A stretch of DNA of 64,000 nucleotides, from the NCBI RefSeq assembly GCF_003752365.1, contig NZ_RJUO01000004.1:286355-350354 (forward strand), read 5' to 3'. The stretch comes from Frondihabitans sp. PhB188 (GTDB lineage Bacteria; Actinomycetota; Actinomycetes; Actinomycetales; Microbacteriaceae). Made by a program: the position numbers and the translations under genes. Below, piece after piece: positions 33,579-42,437 of the stretch (positions are counted from its first letter, which is position 1; each line of letters begins with the position of its first letter). The notes beneath the pieces were generated by a model that was not told the origin of the DNA, made no database searches, and saw nothing but the letters and a program-made list of their open reading frames with translations.

Positions 33579-34844
33579 GTGCTGAGGGCGAGCCGGCACC
33601 GGCCGATTCGGCTGGACGGAGGCTGTGTCGAGCACGGGCGACGCGAGCCGTCGTTCGAACAAGGCCATCGCCGTGATGATCGATTGCACTTCGAACACTC
33701 GATTGCGTGTGCCGACGCTGCGTTGAACGATGATGCCCTTGGCTTCGAGCGCGGCCAGCCCGTCGTTAATGGTCGTGAAGCTGCGGTTCGTGGCGCTCTG
33801 GACCGATCGTGCCGTGAGCACGGGCATTCCGGGGAAGAGGTCAAGGAGTTCCCAGACCGCCGAGTCAGAGCGGACTCCGACGAGGGCGGACCTCCAGGTC
33901 GCCTGCAATCCGCGTATCTCGGACTCGAAGCGCTCCATCTGGTCCACCACTTCGGACACTGCTGTGCTGAAGAACCGCACGAAGTGTGCTGCGCGCGATG
34001 CGGCCAGGGGCGAGGACCCGTCGCCCTGGTAGCGGAAGAGCGTCAATGCCTCGACATAGTCGCGCGAATGCGTGGCGAAGCTGAGCGAGATCGGCGGAGC
34101 GGCCGCGCTCGTTGCGCCGCGGGATCGAAGGACCATGTGGATCAGAGCTCGGCCTGTCCGGCCGTTGCCGTCGGCGAAGGGATGGATGGTCTCGAACTGC
34201 GCGTGGGCGATCGCAGCGATAGCGATGGATGGCAGGTTGCTCCTGTCGACGAACTCGAGCAGATCGAGGAGAAGTCCCTCGACAGCATCGGGGTGCGGAG
34301 GCACGAATTCGGCAAGCGCGGGTGTGGCGCCGCCGATCCAGTTCTGCCCCTGCCGCAGCCGCCCTCCGATCTCGGGCGTAGCGGATTTCCGCATGAGCTC
34401 GCGATGGGTGGAGAGAATGTCGTCGAGAACGATCTCGTGGCCCGACTGGATTCGCTCGATCACGAGGCGCATGGCATCGATGTTGCCGATCACTTCGCCC
34501 GCGGTCGTGTGTCGATGTCCGGCCTCGGTTCGGGCGAGGTGCTCCTCTTCGAGGAGGCGCCGTGGCGACACCTCGAGCCCCTCGATCCGAGACGACGCCA
34601 CGGCCTCAGCCCGAAGCAGTATTCGCCCGAGAGCCTCTGTTCCGCCGAGGTGGAAGAGTCGGGACTCGGACTCAGCGAGGGCGGCGCCTGCCTCCGCCAC
34701 CGATCGCCAGGTGTCGGAGTCGAGTTCGAGGAGCCGGTCGCGGAGCGGGTCAGGTTCGTAGCGCAGATAGGAGTAGCCGGTTCGCTCGCTTCGCGTGGCC
34801 GCGCCTGGATCTCCGCGATGCCGTACGTGCGTGAAGCGAGCCAT
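33576..34844 (-). CDS. Fic-domain AMPylase, class II, with C-terminal winged helix
   Basis: The 422-residue protein should transfer AMP to a target protein hydroxyl. The Fic motif HPFADGNGRTGR is complete at 221-232. An inhibitory helix SSRIEG (84-89; S/TxxxE) lies N-terminal to it, which makes this a self-inhibited class II Fic. The C-terminal 90 residues look like a winged helix (VLTARSVQSATNRSFTTINDGLAALEAKGIIVQRSV), so it may bind DNA and regulate itself. An AT-rich inverted repeat lies just upstream. Composition is lower in GC than neighbours. The target is unknown. Confidence 0.9.
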   Translation of the reverse strand: MARFTHVRHRGDPGAATRSERTGYSYLRYEPDPLRDRLLELDSDTWRSVAEAGAALAESESRLFHLGGTEALGRILLRAEAVASSRIEGLEVSPRRLLEEEHLARTEAGHRHTTAGEVIGNIDAMRLVIERIQSGHEIVLDDILSTHRELMRKSATPEIGGRLRQGQNWIGGATPALAEFVPPHPDAVEGLLLDLLEFVDRSNLPSIAIAAIAHAQFETIHPFADGNGRTGRALIHMVLRSRGATSAAAPPISLSFATHSRDYVEALTLFRYQGDGSSPLAASRAAHFVRFFSTAVSEVVDQMERFESEIRGLQATWRSALVGVRSDSAVWELLDLFPGMPVLTARSVQSATNRSFTTINDGLAALEAKGIIVQRSVGTRNRVFEVQSIITAMALFERRLASPVLDTASVQPNRPVPARPQH

Positions 34845-34859
34845 GTGTCGATTCTTTCA

Positions 34860-34889
34860 TATTGCGGGTTAATGAGTTAGGCCGCAATA
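34860..34889. promoter_or_regulatory. Inverted repeat TATTGCGG / CCGCAATA upstream of fic
   Basis: TATTGCGG (34860-34867) and CCGCAATA (34882-34889) form a perfect 8-bp dyad with 14 nt between, in an AT-rich stretch 16 nt before the Fic ATG (minus strand). It is a likely operator, possibly for the winged helix of Fic itself. Confidence 0.6.
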
Positions 34890-34935
34890 AGGACATCTTT
34901 GCTCGTCTTTCGGTCTTCGCGTCGGAGCGTCGAGG

Positions 34936-35724
34936 CTAGTGGGCCGCGCGCGAGAGGAACTCGATAAGCGCCGGGTGCTGCGGCGCGTCGAGCACCTCGG
35001 CCGGCGCGCCCTGCTCGACGACCTCGCCCTTGTGCAGGAAGACGATGCGGTCGGCCACGTTCCGCGCGAAGTGCATCTCGTGCGTCGTCATGAGGATCGT
35101 CGAGCCGCCCTCCTTGAGCTCGGTCACGAGGTCGAGCACCTCGCCGACGAGCTGCGGGTCGAGCGCGCTCGTCACCTCGTCGAGCAGCAGCAGTTCGGGG
35201 TCGGACGCGATCGCTCGAGCGATGGCGACGCGCTGCTGCTGCCCGCCCGAGAGCCGGTCGGGGTAGGCGCCAGCGAACGTGCCCAGCCCGATGCGGTCGA
35301 GCAGGGTCTGCGCTGTCGCCTCGGCCGCGGCGCGGTCGATGCCGTGCACCCGGCGCGACGCGAGGGTCACGTTGTTCAGCACGGTCATGTGCGGGAAGAG
35401 GTTGAACTGCTGGAAGACGACGCCGATGCGCGCGCGGGTGGCGTCGACGTCGACCCGCGGATCGGAGATGTCGCTGCCGCGCAGCAGGATCTGGCCGTCG
35501 TCGATCCCCTCGAGCAGGTTGACCGTCTTGAGCAGCGTCGACTTGCCTGATCCGGAGGCGCCGATCACGGCGATGACCTCGTGCGTGTGCACGGTCAGGT
35601 CGATGCCCCGCAGCACCTCCTGATCGCCGAAGGACTTGCGGAGGCCGCGCAGCTCAAGCACTGCATCGGGGGTCGGCGCGGATTCGGACGTGGGCTGGTC
35701 GTCGCGGAAAGCCGGGGCGCTCAC
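34936..35724 (-). CDS. Amino-acid ABC transporter ATP-binding protein
   Basis: The 262-residue ATPase powers uptake. Walker A is GASGSGKST, the Q-loop FQQFNLFPHMT, the signature LSGGQQQR, Walker B LLLLDEVTSALDPQ and the H-loop THEMHFAR, all typical of polar amino-acid (PAAT, GlnQ-type) transporters. GTG 35724 overlaps the permease stop (GTGA). It is the last gene of a three-gene operon. Confidence 0.92.
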   Translation of the reverse strand: MSAPAFRDDQPTSESAPTPDAVLELRGLRKSFGDQEVLRGIDLTVHTHEVIAVIGASGSGKSTLLKTVNLLEGIDDGQILLRGSDISDPRVDVDATRARIGVVFQQFNLFPHMTVLNNVTLASRRVHGIDRAAAEATAQTLLDRIGLGTFAGAYPDRLSGGQQQRVAIARAIASDPELLLLDEVTSALDPQLVGEVLDLVTELKEGGSTILMTTHEMHFARNVADRIVFLHKGEVVEQGAPAEVLDAPQHPALIEFLSRAAH

Positions 35725-36575
35725 ACCGCACCCCCGATCTGCTCGCGCCGCTGCTGGCGTCGGGCGATGGCGTCGGTCACACGGATGAGCGGCAGGCTGA
35801 TGACCACGAACAGCAGGCCGGCGACGACGTACGGCGTGAAGTTGTAGGTCTCCTGCGACGCGATCTGAGCGCTGCGCACGGCATCGATCGCGCCGAGGAT
35901 CGAGACGAGCCCGACGTCCTTCTGCATGGAGACGAAGTCGTTCATGAGCGCCGGGGTGACCTTGCGGAGCGCCTGCGGCAGCACGACGAGGCGGAGAGTC
36001 TTGGCGTGCGTCAGGCCGAGCGACCGCGCGGCGAGGCGCTGCGACGGGTGCACGGCCTCCATGCCGGCGCGGAGCACCTCGGCGATGTACGACGAGTAGG
36101 TGAGGATGATCGCGACCGTGCCGAGCACGGCGTAGGGCAGCCGCGGGAAGACGCCGAGCCCGGGGATCCCGAACCCGACGAGGTACAGCACGATGATGAG
36201 CGGCAGGCCGCGGAACAGGTCGGTGTAACCGGTCGCGAGCATTCGCAGCGGGAAGAACACCGGGTTCTGCAGCCCGCGGACCACCGCGAGCAGCGTGCCG
36301 AATACGGCCACGCCGATGGCCGCGAAGAACAGGATCCGCACGTTCAGCCACAGGCCGAGCAGGATCGACGGGAACGAGTCGGCCGCCGTCTTCGGGTCGA
36401 AGAACGACTGCTGGACGGAGGCCCAGCCGGGGGTGTTGACGACGCCGAAGTAGACGATGGCGACGACCACGACGGTCGACGCGATGCTCGCGATCAGCGA
36501 GCGGCGGCCGCGCTGGCGGCGGTAGAGGCGCCGCTCGACCTCCAGCTCGGACGGCGCGCCGACGGCGGCGGTCAC
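35721..36575 (-). CDS. Amino-acid ABC transporter permease
   Basis: The 284-residue permease has about five to six membrane helices and the HisM/GlnP-type loop AGMEAVHPSQRLAARSLGLTHAKTLRLVVLPQALRKVTPALMNDF, where it docks the ATPase. It is the only permease in the operon, so the channel is probably a homodimer. Its GTG start overlaps the binding-protein stop by GTGA, and its own stop overlaps the ATPase GTG. Confidence 0.9.
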   Translation of the reverse strand: MTAAVGAPSELEVERRLYRRQRGRRSLIASIASTVVVVAIVYFGVVNTPGWASVQQSFFDPKTAADSFPSILLGLWLNVRILFFAAIGVAVFGTLLAVVRGLQNPVFFPLRMLATGYTDLFRGLPLIIVLYLVGFGIPGLGVFPRLPYAVLGTVAIILTYSSYIAEVLRAGMEAVHPSQRLAARSLGLTHAKTLRLVVLPQALRKVTPALMNDFVSMQKDVGLVSILGAIDAVRSAQIASQETYNFTPYVVAGLLFVVISLPLIRVTDAIARRQQRREQIGGAV

Positions 36576-37393
36576 TTGAGGATGGGGGCGTCGACCTTGT
36601 CGGACAGCCAGGTCTTCGTCAGCTCGGCCAGGGTGCCGTCTTTCTCGAGAGCGGCCAGGGCGGTGTCGACCTTCGAGGTGACCTTCGAGCCCTTCGGGAG
36701 CACGAAGGCGAACTGGTCGCCGTCTCCCGTCGACGGGAACTGGCCGATGACCTTGCCGTCGTCGAGCTCGGCCGAGGCGATGTAGAACGCCGTGGGGAGG
36801 TCGGTGACGACCGCATCGATCTGGCCCGATTTGAGGGCCAGGATCGCGTCGTCGTTCGAGTTGAACACCTGCGGCGTGACTCCGACGTCTTTCTGGACGG
36901 TCGCGAGGCTGGTCGTGCCGGTCGCGACGCCGATGCTGTCGCCCTTGAGATCGGCGACGCTGGTGGCGTCCGCGGCCTTCGACTTGCTCGTCGTGACGAC
37001 GGCCTGGGTGGTCGTGTAGTACGGCGTCGAGAAGTCGACGGCCTTCTTGCGGGCGGTGGTGACGCTGAACTGCTGGATGTTGAGGTCCCAGTCTTTCGCG
37101 CCGGGCGCGATGGCGCTGTCGAAGGTGGATCTCGTCCAGACGACGTCGGACTTCGAGTAGCCCATCTCCTTGGCGACGGCGTAGGCCACGGCCGACTCGA
37201 AGCCCTCGCCCGACTGCGGCTTGTTGTCCTCGACCCACGGCGAGTAGGCGGGCTGCCCGGTCGCGATGGTGAGCTTGCCGTCGGTCACGGTGCCGGAGGC
37301 GCTGCTCGACGAGCCGGCGGAGCAGCCGGCGAGAGCGAGCGTCGCGGCGAGGACGGTGGCGGCGACGACAGCAGTGCGGGAGCGGAGACGCAT
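36572..37393 (-). CDS. Amino-acid ABC transporter substrate-binding lipoprotein
   Basis: The 273-residue lipoprotein captures the solute outside the membrane. MRLRSRTAVVAATVLAATLALAGC gives a lipoprotein signal with Cys24. The mature part is a SBP_bac_3 domain (GKLTIATGQPAYSPWVEDN, FDSAIAPGAKDWDLNIQQFSVTTARKKAVDFSTPYY, LKSGQIDAVVTDLPTAFYI). ATG 37393 is used because it starts the signal peptide exactly; the longer frame to 37513 is spurious. It heads the operon. The specific amino acid cannot be read. Confidence 0.9.
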   Translation of the reverse strand: MRLRSRTAVVAATVLAATLALAGCSAGSSSSASGTVTDGKLTIATGQPAYSPWVEDNKPQSGEGFESAVAYAVAKEMGYSKSDVVWTRSTFDSAIAPGAKDWDLNIQQFSVTTARKKAVDFSTPYYTTTQAVVTTSKSKAADATSVADLKGDSIGVATGTTSLATVQKDVGVTPQVFNSNDDAILALKSGQIDAVVTDLPTAFYIASAELDDGKVIGQFPSTGDGDQFAFVLPKGSKVTSKVDTALAALEKDGTLAELTKTWLSDKVDAPILK

Positions 37394-37511
37394 CTCAGGG
37401 AGCCTTCGTTCGAGGAGTGGGGAAGTACTGGATATTACAGCGCAACCACCGACACTCGCGCGGTCGGCGTCACGCAACGACTCGCAGGGCGGGCCTTGCC
37501 ATACTGAGGGC

Positions 37512-39098
37512 ATGCACGAGCAAGCGTGGGCGTCGGCCGCGGTCCGCCGTTTCGCGCGTGAGACGAACCTCCTGATCGCCGGGCGACGGTTCCGTATCGA
37601 GGGCGGGGGAGCCCGTGCCGATGCGCTCCGGAGCTTGCTCCAGGCCCTCGGCGGGCGAGACCTGCCGGCCGGCCCCGTCGATCACCTGTGGCTGGTCGAC
37701 ACGGCGGATCGCGGGCCCGACGAGGGCGCCCTCGTCATCGACACGAGCGACGACGCGGCCCCGCTCCGCCAGGACGACGCCGACAGCCGCATCGAGTGGG
37801 CGGCGCAGCGCATGCCGATCTCGACCGAGACCGTCAGGGGCCTCGACCTGGCGGGCCTGCGGGTCGGCGTGAGCATGGTGCTAGAGCCGAAGACGGCCGT
37901 GCTGTCGCTGCTGCTGCGTGACGCCGGCGCGGAGGTGGCCGTGTACGCCCACGCCGACGAGACCGACGACGCCGTGGCCGACGCGCTCCGCACGCGCGGG
38001 TTCAGCGTCTACGCCGACAGCGCCGCGACGCTCCGGGAGCAGCGGGGGCTGGCGCTCGAGTTCCTGCGCACGCGACCCGACATCCTGCTCGACGACGGAT
38101 CGCACCTGATCAGGCTGGCCCACGAAGAGACGCTGCCTCAGGAGGAGACGCTGGCCCACGAAGAGACGCCGCCTCAGGAAGAGACGCCGGCCCGCGAAGA
38201 GACGACGCCCCGCGACGCCGCCCCCGAGCTCCTCGACGGCATGATCGGAGCCGCCGAGGAGACCACGTCGGGGCTGCGGCCGCTCCGCGTGATGGCCGAG
38301 CGCGGCGACCTCCGCGTGCCCGTCATCGCCGTGAACGACGCCCGCACCAAGACCTGGTTCGACAACCGCTACGGCACCGGCCAGTCGTGCGTCTTCGCGA
38401 TCGTCGACGCGCTCGACGGCGTCGAGGGGCACCGGGTCGCGCCCGGCGGCAGAGCGGTCGTCGCCGGCTTCGGCCCCGTGGGCGAGGGCTGCGCGCAGAT
38501 GCTGACGGCGCTGGGGCTGAGTGTCACGGTGGCCGAGATCGACCCTGTGCGCGCGCTCCAGGCGGCGTACGCCGGGTACGCGGTGGCGCCGCTCGAGACC
38601 GCCGTGGCCACCGCCGACCTCGTCGTCTCGGCGACGGGGGTGCGCGACACCGTGACGTTCGCCGCCCTGAGTTCCTGCGCGCCCGGGTGCGTCATCGCCG
38701 TCGCCGGCGGAGTCGACAACGAGGTGGCGCTCGCCGAAGCTCAGGGCGCAGGAACCTCCCGCCTCACCCTGACAGAGCACGTCGAGTCGCTGACGCTGCC
38801 GGGCGGCGGCGGCGTGCTTCTGCTGGCGGGAGGCTCCTGCGTCAACATCGCGGCCGGCGAGGGCAACCCGATCGAGATCATGGACCTCTCGTTCGCGGTG
38901 CAGCTCGAGGCGGTGCGCACGCTGCTCGCCGGTCGCGGCTCGCTGGCGCCGGGCCTGCACCCGGTCGACCCGGGCGCCGATCACCGCATCGCGACGCTGG
39001 CGCTCCGGCGGCTCGGTGTGACGACGCCGCCGTTCGCCGCGAGCCCGGGCGACGCTCCTTTCGACGTCGCCACCACGCGCTTCGGGCCGCGCGCATGA
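37512..39098 (+). CDS. S-adenosylhomocysteinase-like protein
   Basis: The 528-residue protein is related to SAH hydrolase, which splits SAH into homocysteine and adenosine using tightly bound NAD. Key residues kept are Glu in EETTSG (249-254), Lys280 and Asp-Asn (284-285) in TKTWFDN, and the NAD loop GFGPVGEGCA (319-328). The usual Cys after YG is replaced (YGTGQS), and the N-terminal part is divergent. An acidic repeat (HEETLPQEETL type, 203-232) is inserted between the domains. It overlaps the next gene, a deaminase-like amidohydrolase, so the substrate may be a deaminated SAH rather than SAH itself. CATACT (37500-37505) is a plausible leaderless -10. Confidence 0.75.
   Translation: MHEQAWASAAVRRFARETNLLIAGRRFRIEGGGARADALRSLLQALGGRDLPAGPVDHLWLVDTADRGPDEGALVIDTSDDAAPLRQDDADSRIEWAAQRMPISTETVRGLDLAGLRVGVSMVLEPKTAVLSLLLRDAGAEVAVYAHADETDDAVADALRTRGFSVYADSAATLREQRGLALEFLRTRPDILLDDGSHLIRLAHEETLPQEETLAHEETPPQEETPAREETTPRDAAPELLDGMIGAAEETTSGLRPLRVMAERGDLRVPVIAVNDARTKTWFDNRYGTGQSCVFAIVDALDGVEGHRVAPGGRAVVAGFGPVGEGCAQMLTALGLSVTVAEIDPVRALQAAYAGYAVAPLETAVATADLVVSATGVRDTVTFAALSSCAPGCVIAVAGGVDNEVALAEAQGAGTSRLTLTEHVESLTLPGGGGVLLLAGGSCVNIAAGEGNPIEIMDLSFAVQLEAVRTLLAGRGSLAPGLHPVDPGADHRIATLALRRLGVTTPPFAASPGDAPFDVATTRFGPRA
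38118..38210 (+). repeat. 36-bp coding minisatellite
   Basis: Two full 36-nt copies (38118-38153, 38154-38189) and a partial third encode alternating HEET and QEET blocks inside the SAH-hydrolase-like gene. Each 36-nt unit is itself two related 18-nt halves. Confidence 0.85.
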
Positions 39099-40444
39099 CC
39101 GGAGCCGAAGCCGGCGGCCCCGGTGGCCCCGGCCGCCCCGTCTCGGTCCACTCGGCCCGCATCGTCGTGCCGATGACCGCCCCGCCCATCCTCGACGGCG
39201 CCGTCGCGGTGCAGGACGGCCGCATCCTGCACGTCGGCGAGCACGCCTGGGTCGTCGACCAGCTCGCCGCCCGCGGCCTGGCGTTCACCGAGCACCACTG
39301 GCGCGGCGCCCTGCTGCCGGGCCTCGTCAACGCGCACTCGCACCTGCAGTACACCGGCATGGCAGCCGTCGGTCAGGGGCAGTACGACGGATTCGACGAC
39401 TGGGCGAAGGCGTTCGACGTCGAGTACGAGAAGCCGCACGACTGGAGGGCCGAGGCGGCAGCCGGGGCCGCGGCGTCGATCGTCGCCGGGGTGACCAGCA
39501 TCGCCGACATCGTCACCGACATGGAGGCGGCATCGGTGCTCGGCGACGCCGGGCTCGGCGGCGTCGCGTTCTGGGAGGTCATGAACTGGGAGAACGCGGC
39601 CTGGGAGGCGCGCGGCCGCGACCAGGTCGTGGCCGAGCTGGAGCGCATCCCGGCCGTCCCCGGGGTCGGCCTGTCTCCGCACGCGCCCTACTCGCTCGAC
39701 GTCTCGCCGCTGCTCGAGCTGCCCGACATCGTCCGCCAGCGCGGCCTCCGCCTGCACCTTCACCTCGGGGAGTCGGCGTTCGAGGGCGAGCGCATCCCGA
39801 CCGACCACGGCGAGCGGCACGAGGACTGGCACTTCGCCGGCGTCCCCTCCTTTCGCGCGCTGCGCGAGCTGGGCTTCGGCGCCAGCGCCACCAGCTTCGT
39901 CGACCGCCTCGGGGTGCTCGGCCCCGACTGCCACATCGCGCACGGCGTCTACATGACCGCCGCCGACCGCGCCCTGCTGCGGGCCCGCGGCACGGCCGTC
40001 GCGCTCTGCCCGCGCTCGAACGCCGTGATCGGCCTCGACCCGCCGCCGGTCGCCGACTACCTCCGCGAGGGCAGCCCGATCGCGATCGGCACGGACTCGC
40101 TGTCGTCGTCGCCCTCGCTCGACCTGATGGCCGACGTCACGGCCCTGCACCGCATCGCCCGTGCCCAGGGCTACGGCGCCCTCGACCTGCACGAGCGGCT
40201 GCTCGCCGCGGTCACTCTCGGCGGCGCGAATGCCATCGGCCTGGCCACCGGACCCGACCGCATCGGCCACCTCGCCGTCGGAGCCCGCGCTGACCTCATC
40301 GTGTTCGACGTCGACGCCCGCACCGTCCCCGACGCCTTCGCCGCCCTCGTCGAGGACGGCGCCGGGCGCGCCAGCGCCACCGTCATCCGCGGCGAGATCC
40401 GCGCCCAGGATGGCGCCCTCCTCACGAAAGAAGCCCATGACTGA
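39095..40444 (+). CDS. Amidohydrolase, SAH/MTA/adenosine-deaminase-like (TRZ/ATZ group)
   Basis: The 449-residue enzyme belongs to the SAH/5'-methylthioadenosine deaminase branch of the amidohydrolases. Metal ligands are HSH in GLVNAHSHLQY, His in LHLHLGES with the catalytic Glu, His in IAHGVYM, and Asp in IGTDSLSSSPSLDLM. Family members deaminate an adenine ring in nucleosides or thioethers. The ATG overlaps the stop of the SAH-hydrolase-like gene (ATGA), and the cupin gene overlaps its end. Guanine-like or chlorohydrolase substrates are alternatives. Confidence 0.8.
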   Translation: MTGAEAGGPGGPGRPVSVHSARIVVPMTAPPILDGAVAVQDGRILHVGEHAWVVDQLAARGLAFTEHHWRGALLPGLVNAHSHLQYTGMAAVGQGQYDGFDDWAKAFDVEYEKPHDWRAEAAAGAAASIVAGVTSIADIVTDMEAASVLGDAGLGGVAFWEVMNWENAAWEARGRDQVVAELERIPAVPGVGLSPHAPYSLDVSPLLELPDIVRQRGLRLHLHLGESAFEGERIPTDHGERHEDWHFAGVPSFRALRELGFGASATSFVDRLGVLGPDCHIAHGVYMTAADRALLRARGTAVALCPRSNAVIGLDPPPVADYLREGSPIAIGTDSLSSSPSLDLMADVTALHRIARAQGYGALDLHERLLAAVTLGGANAIGLATGPDRIGHLAVGARADLIVFDVDARTVPDAFAALVEDGAGRASATVIRGEIRAQDGALLTKEAHD

Positions 40445-40913
40445 CCAGGTAGCCCGCCGAACCGTCGACGGCGATGTCATCGAGTGGCTCGACGTGCCCG
40501 CGCGCGCCGCGGCCCTCGACCTCGAGCCGCACCCCGAGGGCGGCTGGTACCGCCGCACCTGGACGTCGCCGGCCCTGAACGCCACCGGCGACCGGCCCGC
40601 GGCGACGCTGATCCACTTCCTGCTCCCGCCCGGCGAGGCGTCGGCGTGGCACAAGGTCGAGTCCGACGAGATCTGGCTCTGGCACGGCCCCGACGAGGTC
40701 GTGCTCGAGCTCGGAGGAACGAGTGCAACGCCGGTCGCCGCCGAGCGCCACGTCCTGGGCCCGGGCGCAGGAACGGCCGGCTCCGAGTCCGTCGCCCAAG
40801 AGCTCGTGCCCGCAGGCACCTGGCAGCGCACCCTCCCCTCGGCCGGCGAGGCACTCGTCTCGTGCCTGGTCTCGCCCGGGTTCACCTTCGACGACTGGTC
40901 GCTCGCCGACTAG
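40437..40913 (+). CDS. DUF985 cupin protein
   Basis: The 158-residue protein is a double-stranded beta-helix of the DUF985 (cupin_5) family: LEPHPEGGWYRRTWTSP, LIHFLLPPGEASAWHKVESDEIWLWHGPDEV, and the closing LVSCLVSPGFTFDDWSL. The conserved His/Glu set could hold a metal. Its ATG precedes the amidohydrolase stop by 8 nt, so it belongs to the same operon. Isomerase or metabolite-binding roles are possible; none is shown. An exact GGGCGCAGGAAC copy lies inside at 40763. Confidence 0.85.
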   Translation: MTDQVARRTVDGDVIEWLDVPARAAALDLEPHPEGGWYRRTWTSPALNATGDRPAATLIHFLLPPGEASAWHKVESDEIWLWHGPDEVVLELGGTSATPVAAERHVLGPGAGTAGSESVAQELVPAGTWQRTLPSAGEALVSCLVSPGFTFDDWSLAD

Positions 40914-40926
40914 CGCGCGAACGGCC

Positions 40927-40932
40927 TAGCGT
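40927..40932 (+). promoter_or_regulatory. -10 hexamer TAGCGT, leaderless MFS start
   Basis: TAGCGT lies 7 nt before ATG 40940. Confidence 0.6.
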
Positions 40933-40939
40933 GGGGCCA

Positions 40940-42385
40940 ATGACCACCACGTCCGCCGGCGTCGGCTTCCGCTCCGACCGCGGCCCGATCCTCATCGCCC
41001 TGATGCTGTCGACGGGCCTCGTCGCCATCGACTCGACAATCGTCGCCACCGCCGTCCCCTCGATCGTCCACGACATCGGCGGCTTCTCGTCGTTCCCGTG
41101 GGTGTTCTCGATCTACCTCCTGGCCCAGGCCGTCTCCGTGCCGATCTACGCGAAGCTGTCCGACATGGTCGGCCGCAAGCCGCTCATGCTGTTCGGCATC
41201 GGGCTCTTCCTGGTCGGCAGCATCCTCTGCGGGTTCGCGTGGAGCATGCCGGCGCTGATCCTGTTCCGCGTCGTCCAGGGCCTCGGCGCCGGTGCCGTGC
41301 AGCCCATGGCGATCACCATCGCAGGCGACATCTACACCGTCAAGGAGCGCGCCAAGGCGCAGGGCTATCTGGCGAGCGTCTGGGCGATCGCCTCGGTCGT
41401 CGGGCCCACCCTCGGCGGCGTGTTCTCGGAGCTCGGCATCTGGCGGGGCATCTTCTTCGTCAACGTGCCGCTGTGCCTCCTGGCAGCCTGGATGATCCTG
41501 CGCGCCTTCCACGAGAAGATCGAGCGCACGCGCCACAGCGTCGACTACCTCGGTGCGGCGCTCCTGACGGCGTCGCTCAGCCTCCTGATCCTGGCGCTGC
41601 TCGAGGGCGGGCAGGCGTGGGCGTGGAACTCCCCGCAGAGCATCGGCGCGTTCGCGGTCGGGGGGATCCTGCTCGCGATCTTCATCGTGGTCGAGCGCCG
41701 CGCGGCCGAGCCGGTGCTGCCGCCGTGGGTGTTCACGCGCCGCCTGCTCCTGACGACGTCGCTCATCTCGTTCGGCGTCGGCGCCATCGTGCTCGGCCTC
41801 ACGTCGTACGTGCCGACCTACCTCGAGGGGTCGATCCACGTGTCGCCGATTCTCGCCGGCCTGGCGCTCGCGGCACTGACGCTCGGCTGGCCGGTCAGCG
41901 CCTCGCAGGCCGGCAAGGTCTACCTGCGGATCGGCTTCCGCGGCACGGTCTTCATCGGCATCGGAGTCGCCCTTCTCGGCGCAGGGGTTCTCGCCGCGAC
42001 GGCGCACCACCCGAACCTCGTCGTCGTGGCGGCGGCGTGCTTCGTGGTCGGCCTCGGCATGGGATTCGTCGCCACGCCCAGCCTGATCTCGGCGCAGTCG
42101 AGCGTCGAGTGGAACGAGCGCGGCGTCGTCACCGGCACCAACCTGTTCGCCCGGTCGATCGGAAGCGCCATCGGCGTCGCGATCTTCGGCGCCGTCGCCA
42201 ACGCGATCTACGCCCGGACGCCCGACGGCGACACCGTGCCGAGCGCCGTCGTCGACGCGTCGAGCGCGGTGTTCGTCGCGGTGGTCGTGGTCGTGCTCCT
42301 GGCCGTCGCGGCCGCGGTGGCCATGCCGCGCGTGCGGGCGCCGCACACGGCGACGGCGCCGGTGCCGGTCGTGCAGCCCGACTAG
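40940..42385 (+). CDS. DHA2-family MFS exporter
   Basis: This 481-residue protein has about fourteen membrane helices and the DHA2 drug/H+ antiporter motifs: STGLVAIDSTIVATAVPSI in helix 1, KLSDMVGRKPLM in loop 2-3 and LASVWAIASVVGPTLGGVF in helix 5. It probably extrudes a toxic compound. It has its own leaderless promoter, so it is separate from the upstream operon. Confidence 0.9.
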   Translation: MTTTSAGVGFRSDRGPILIALMLSTGLVAIDSTIVATAVPSIVHDIGGFSSFPWVFSIYLLAQAVSVPIYAKLSDMVGRKPLMLFGIGLFLVGSILCGFAWSMPALILFRVVQGLGAGAVQPMAITIAGDIYTVKERAKAQGYLASVWAIASVVGPTLGGVFSELGIWRGIFFVNVPLCLLAAWMILRAFHEKIERTRHSVDYLGAALLTASLSLLILALLEGGQAWAWNSPQSIGAFAVGGILLAIFIVVERRAAEPVLPPWVFTRRLLLTTSLISFGVGAIVLGLTSYVPTYLEGSIHVSPILAGLALAALTLGWPVSASQAGKVYLRIGFRGTVFIGIGVALLGAGVLAATAHHPNLVVVAAACFVVGLGMGFVATPSLISAQSSVEWNERGVVTGTNLFARSIGSAIGVAIFGAVANAIYARTPDGDTVPSAVVDASSAVFVAVVVVVLLAVAAAVAMPRVRAPHTATAPVPVVQPD

Positions 42386-42437
42386 GCATCGGAACGCGCG
42401 CTAGCGTGGGGGCAGGCTACGAGGCGGGGGGACCAGG

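Noticed and set aside
37512-39098. Plain housekeeping sahH
   Set aside because: The N-terminal half is divergent, the conserved Cys position is changed and an acidic repeat is inserted, so the plain name would overstate the match.
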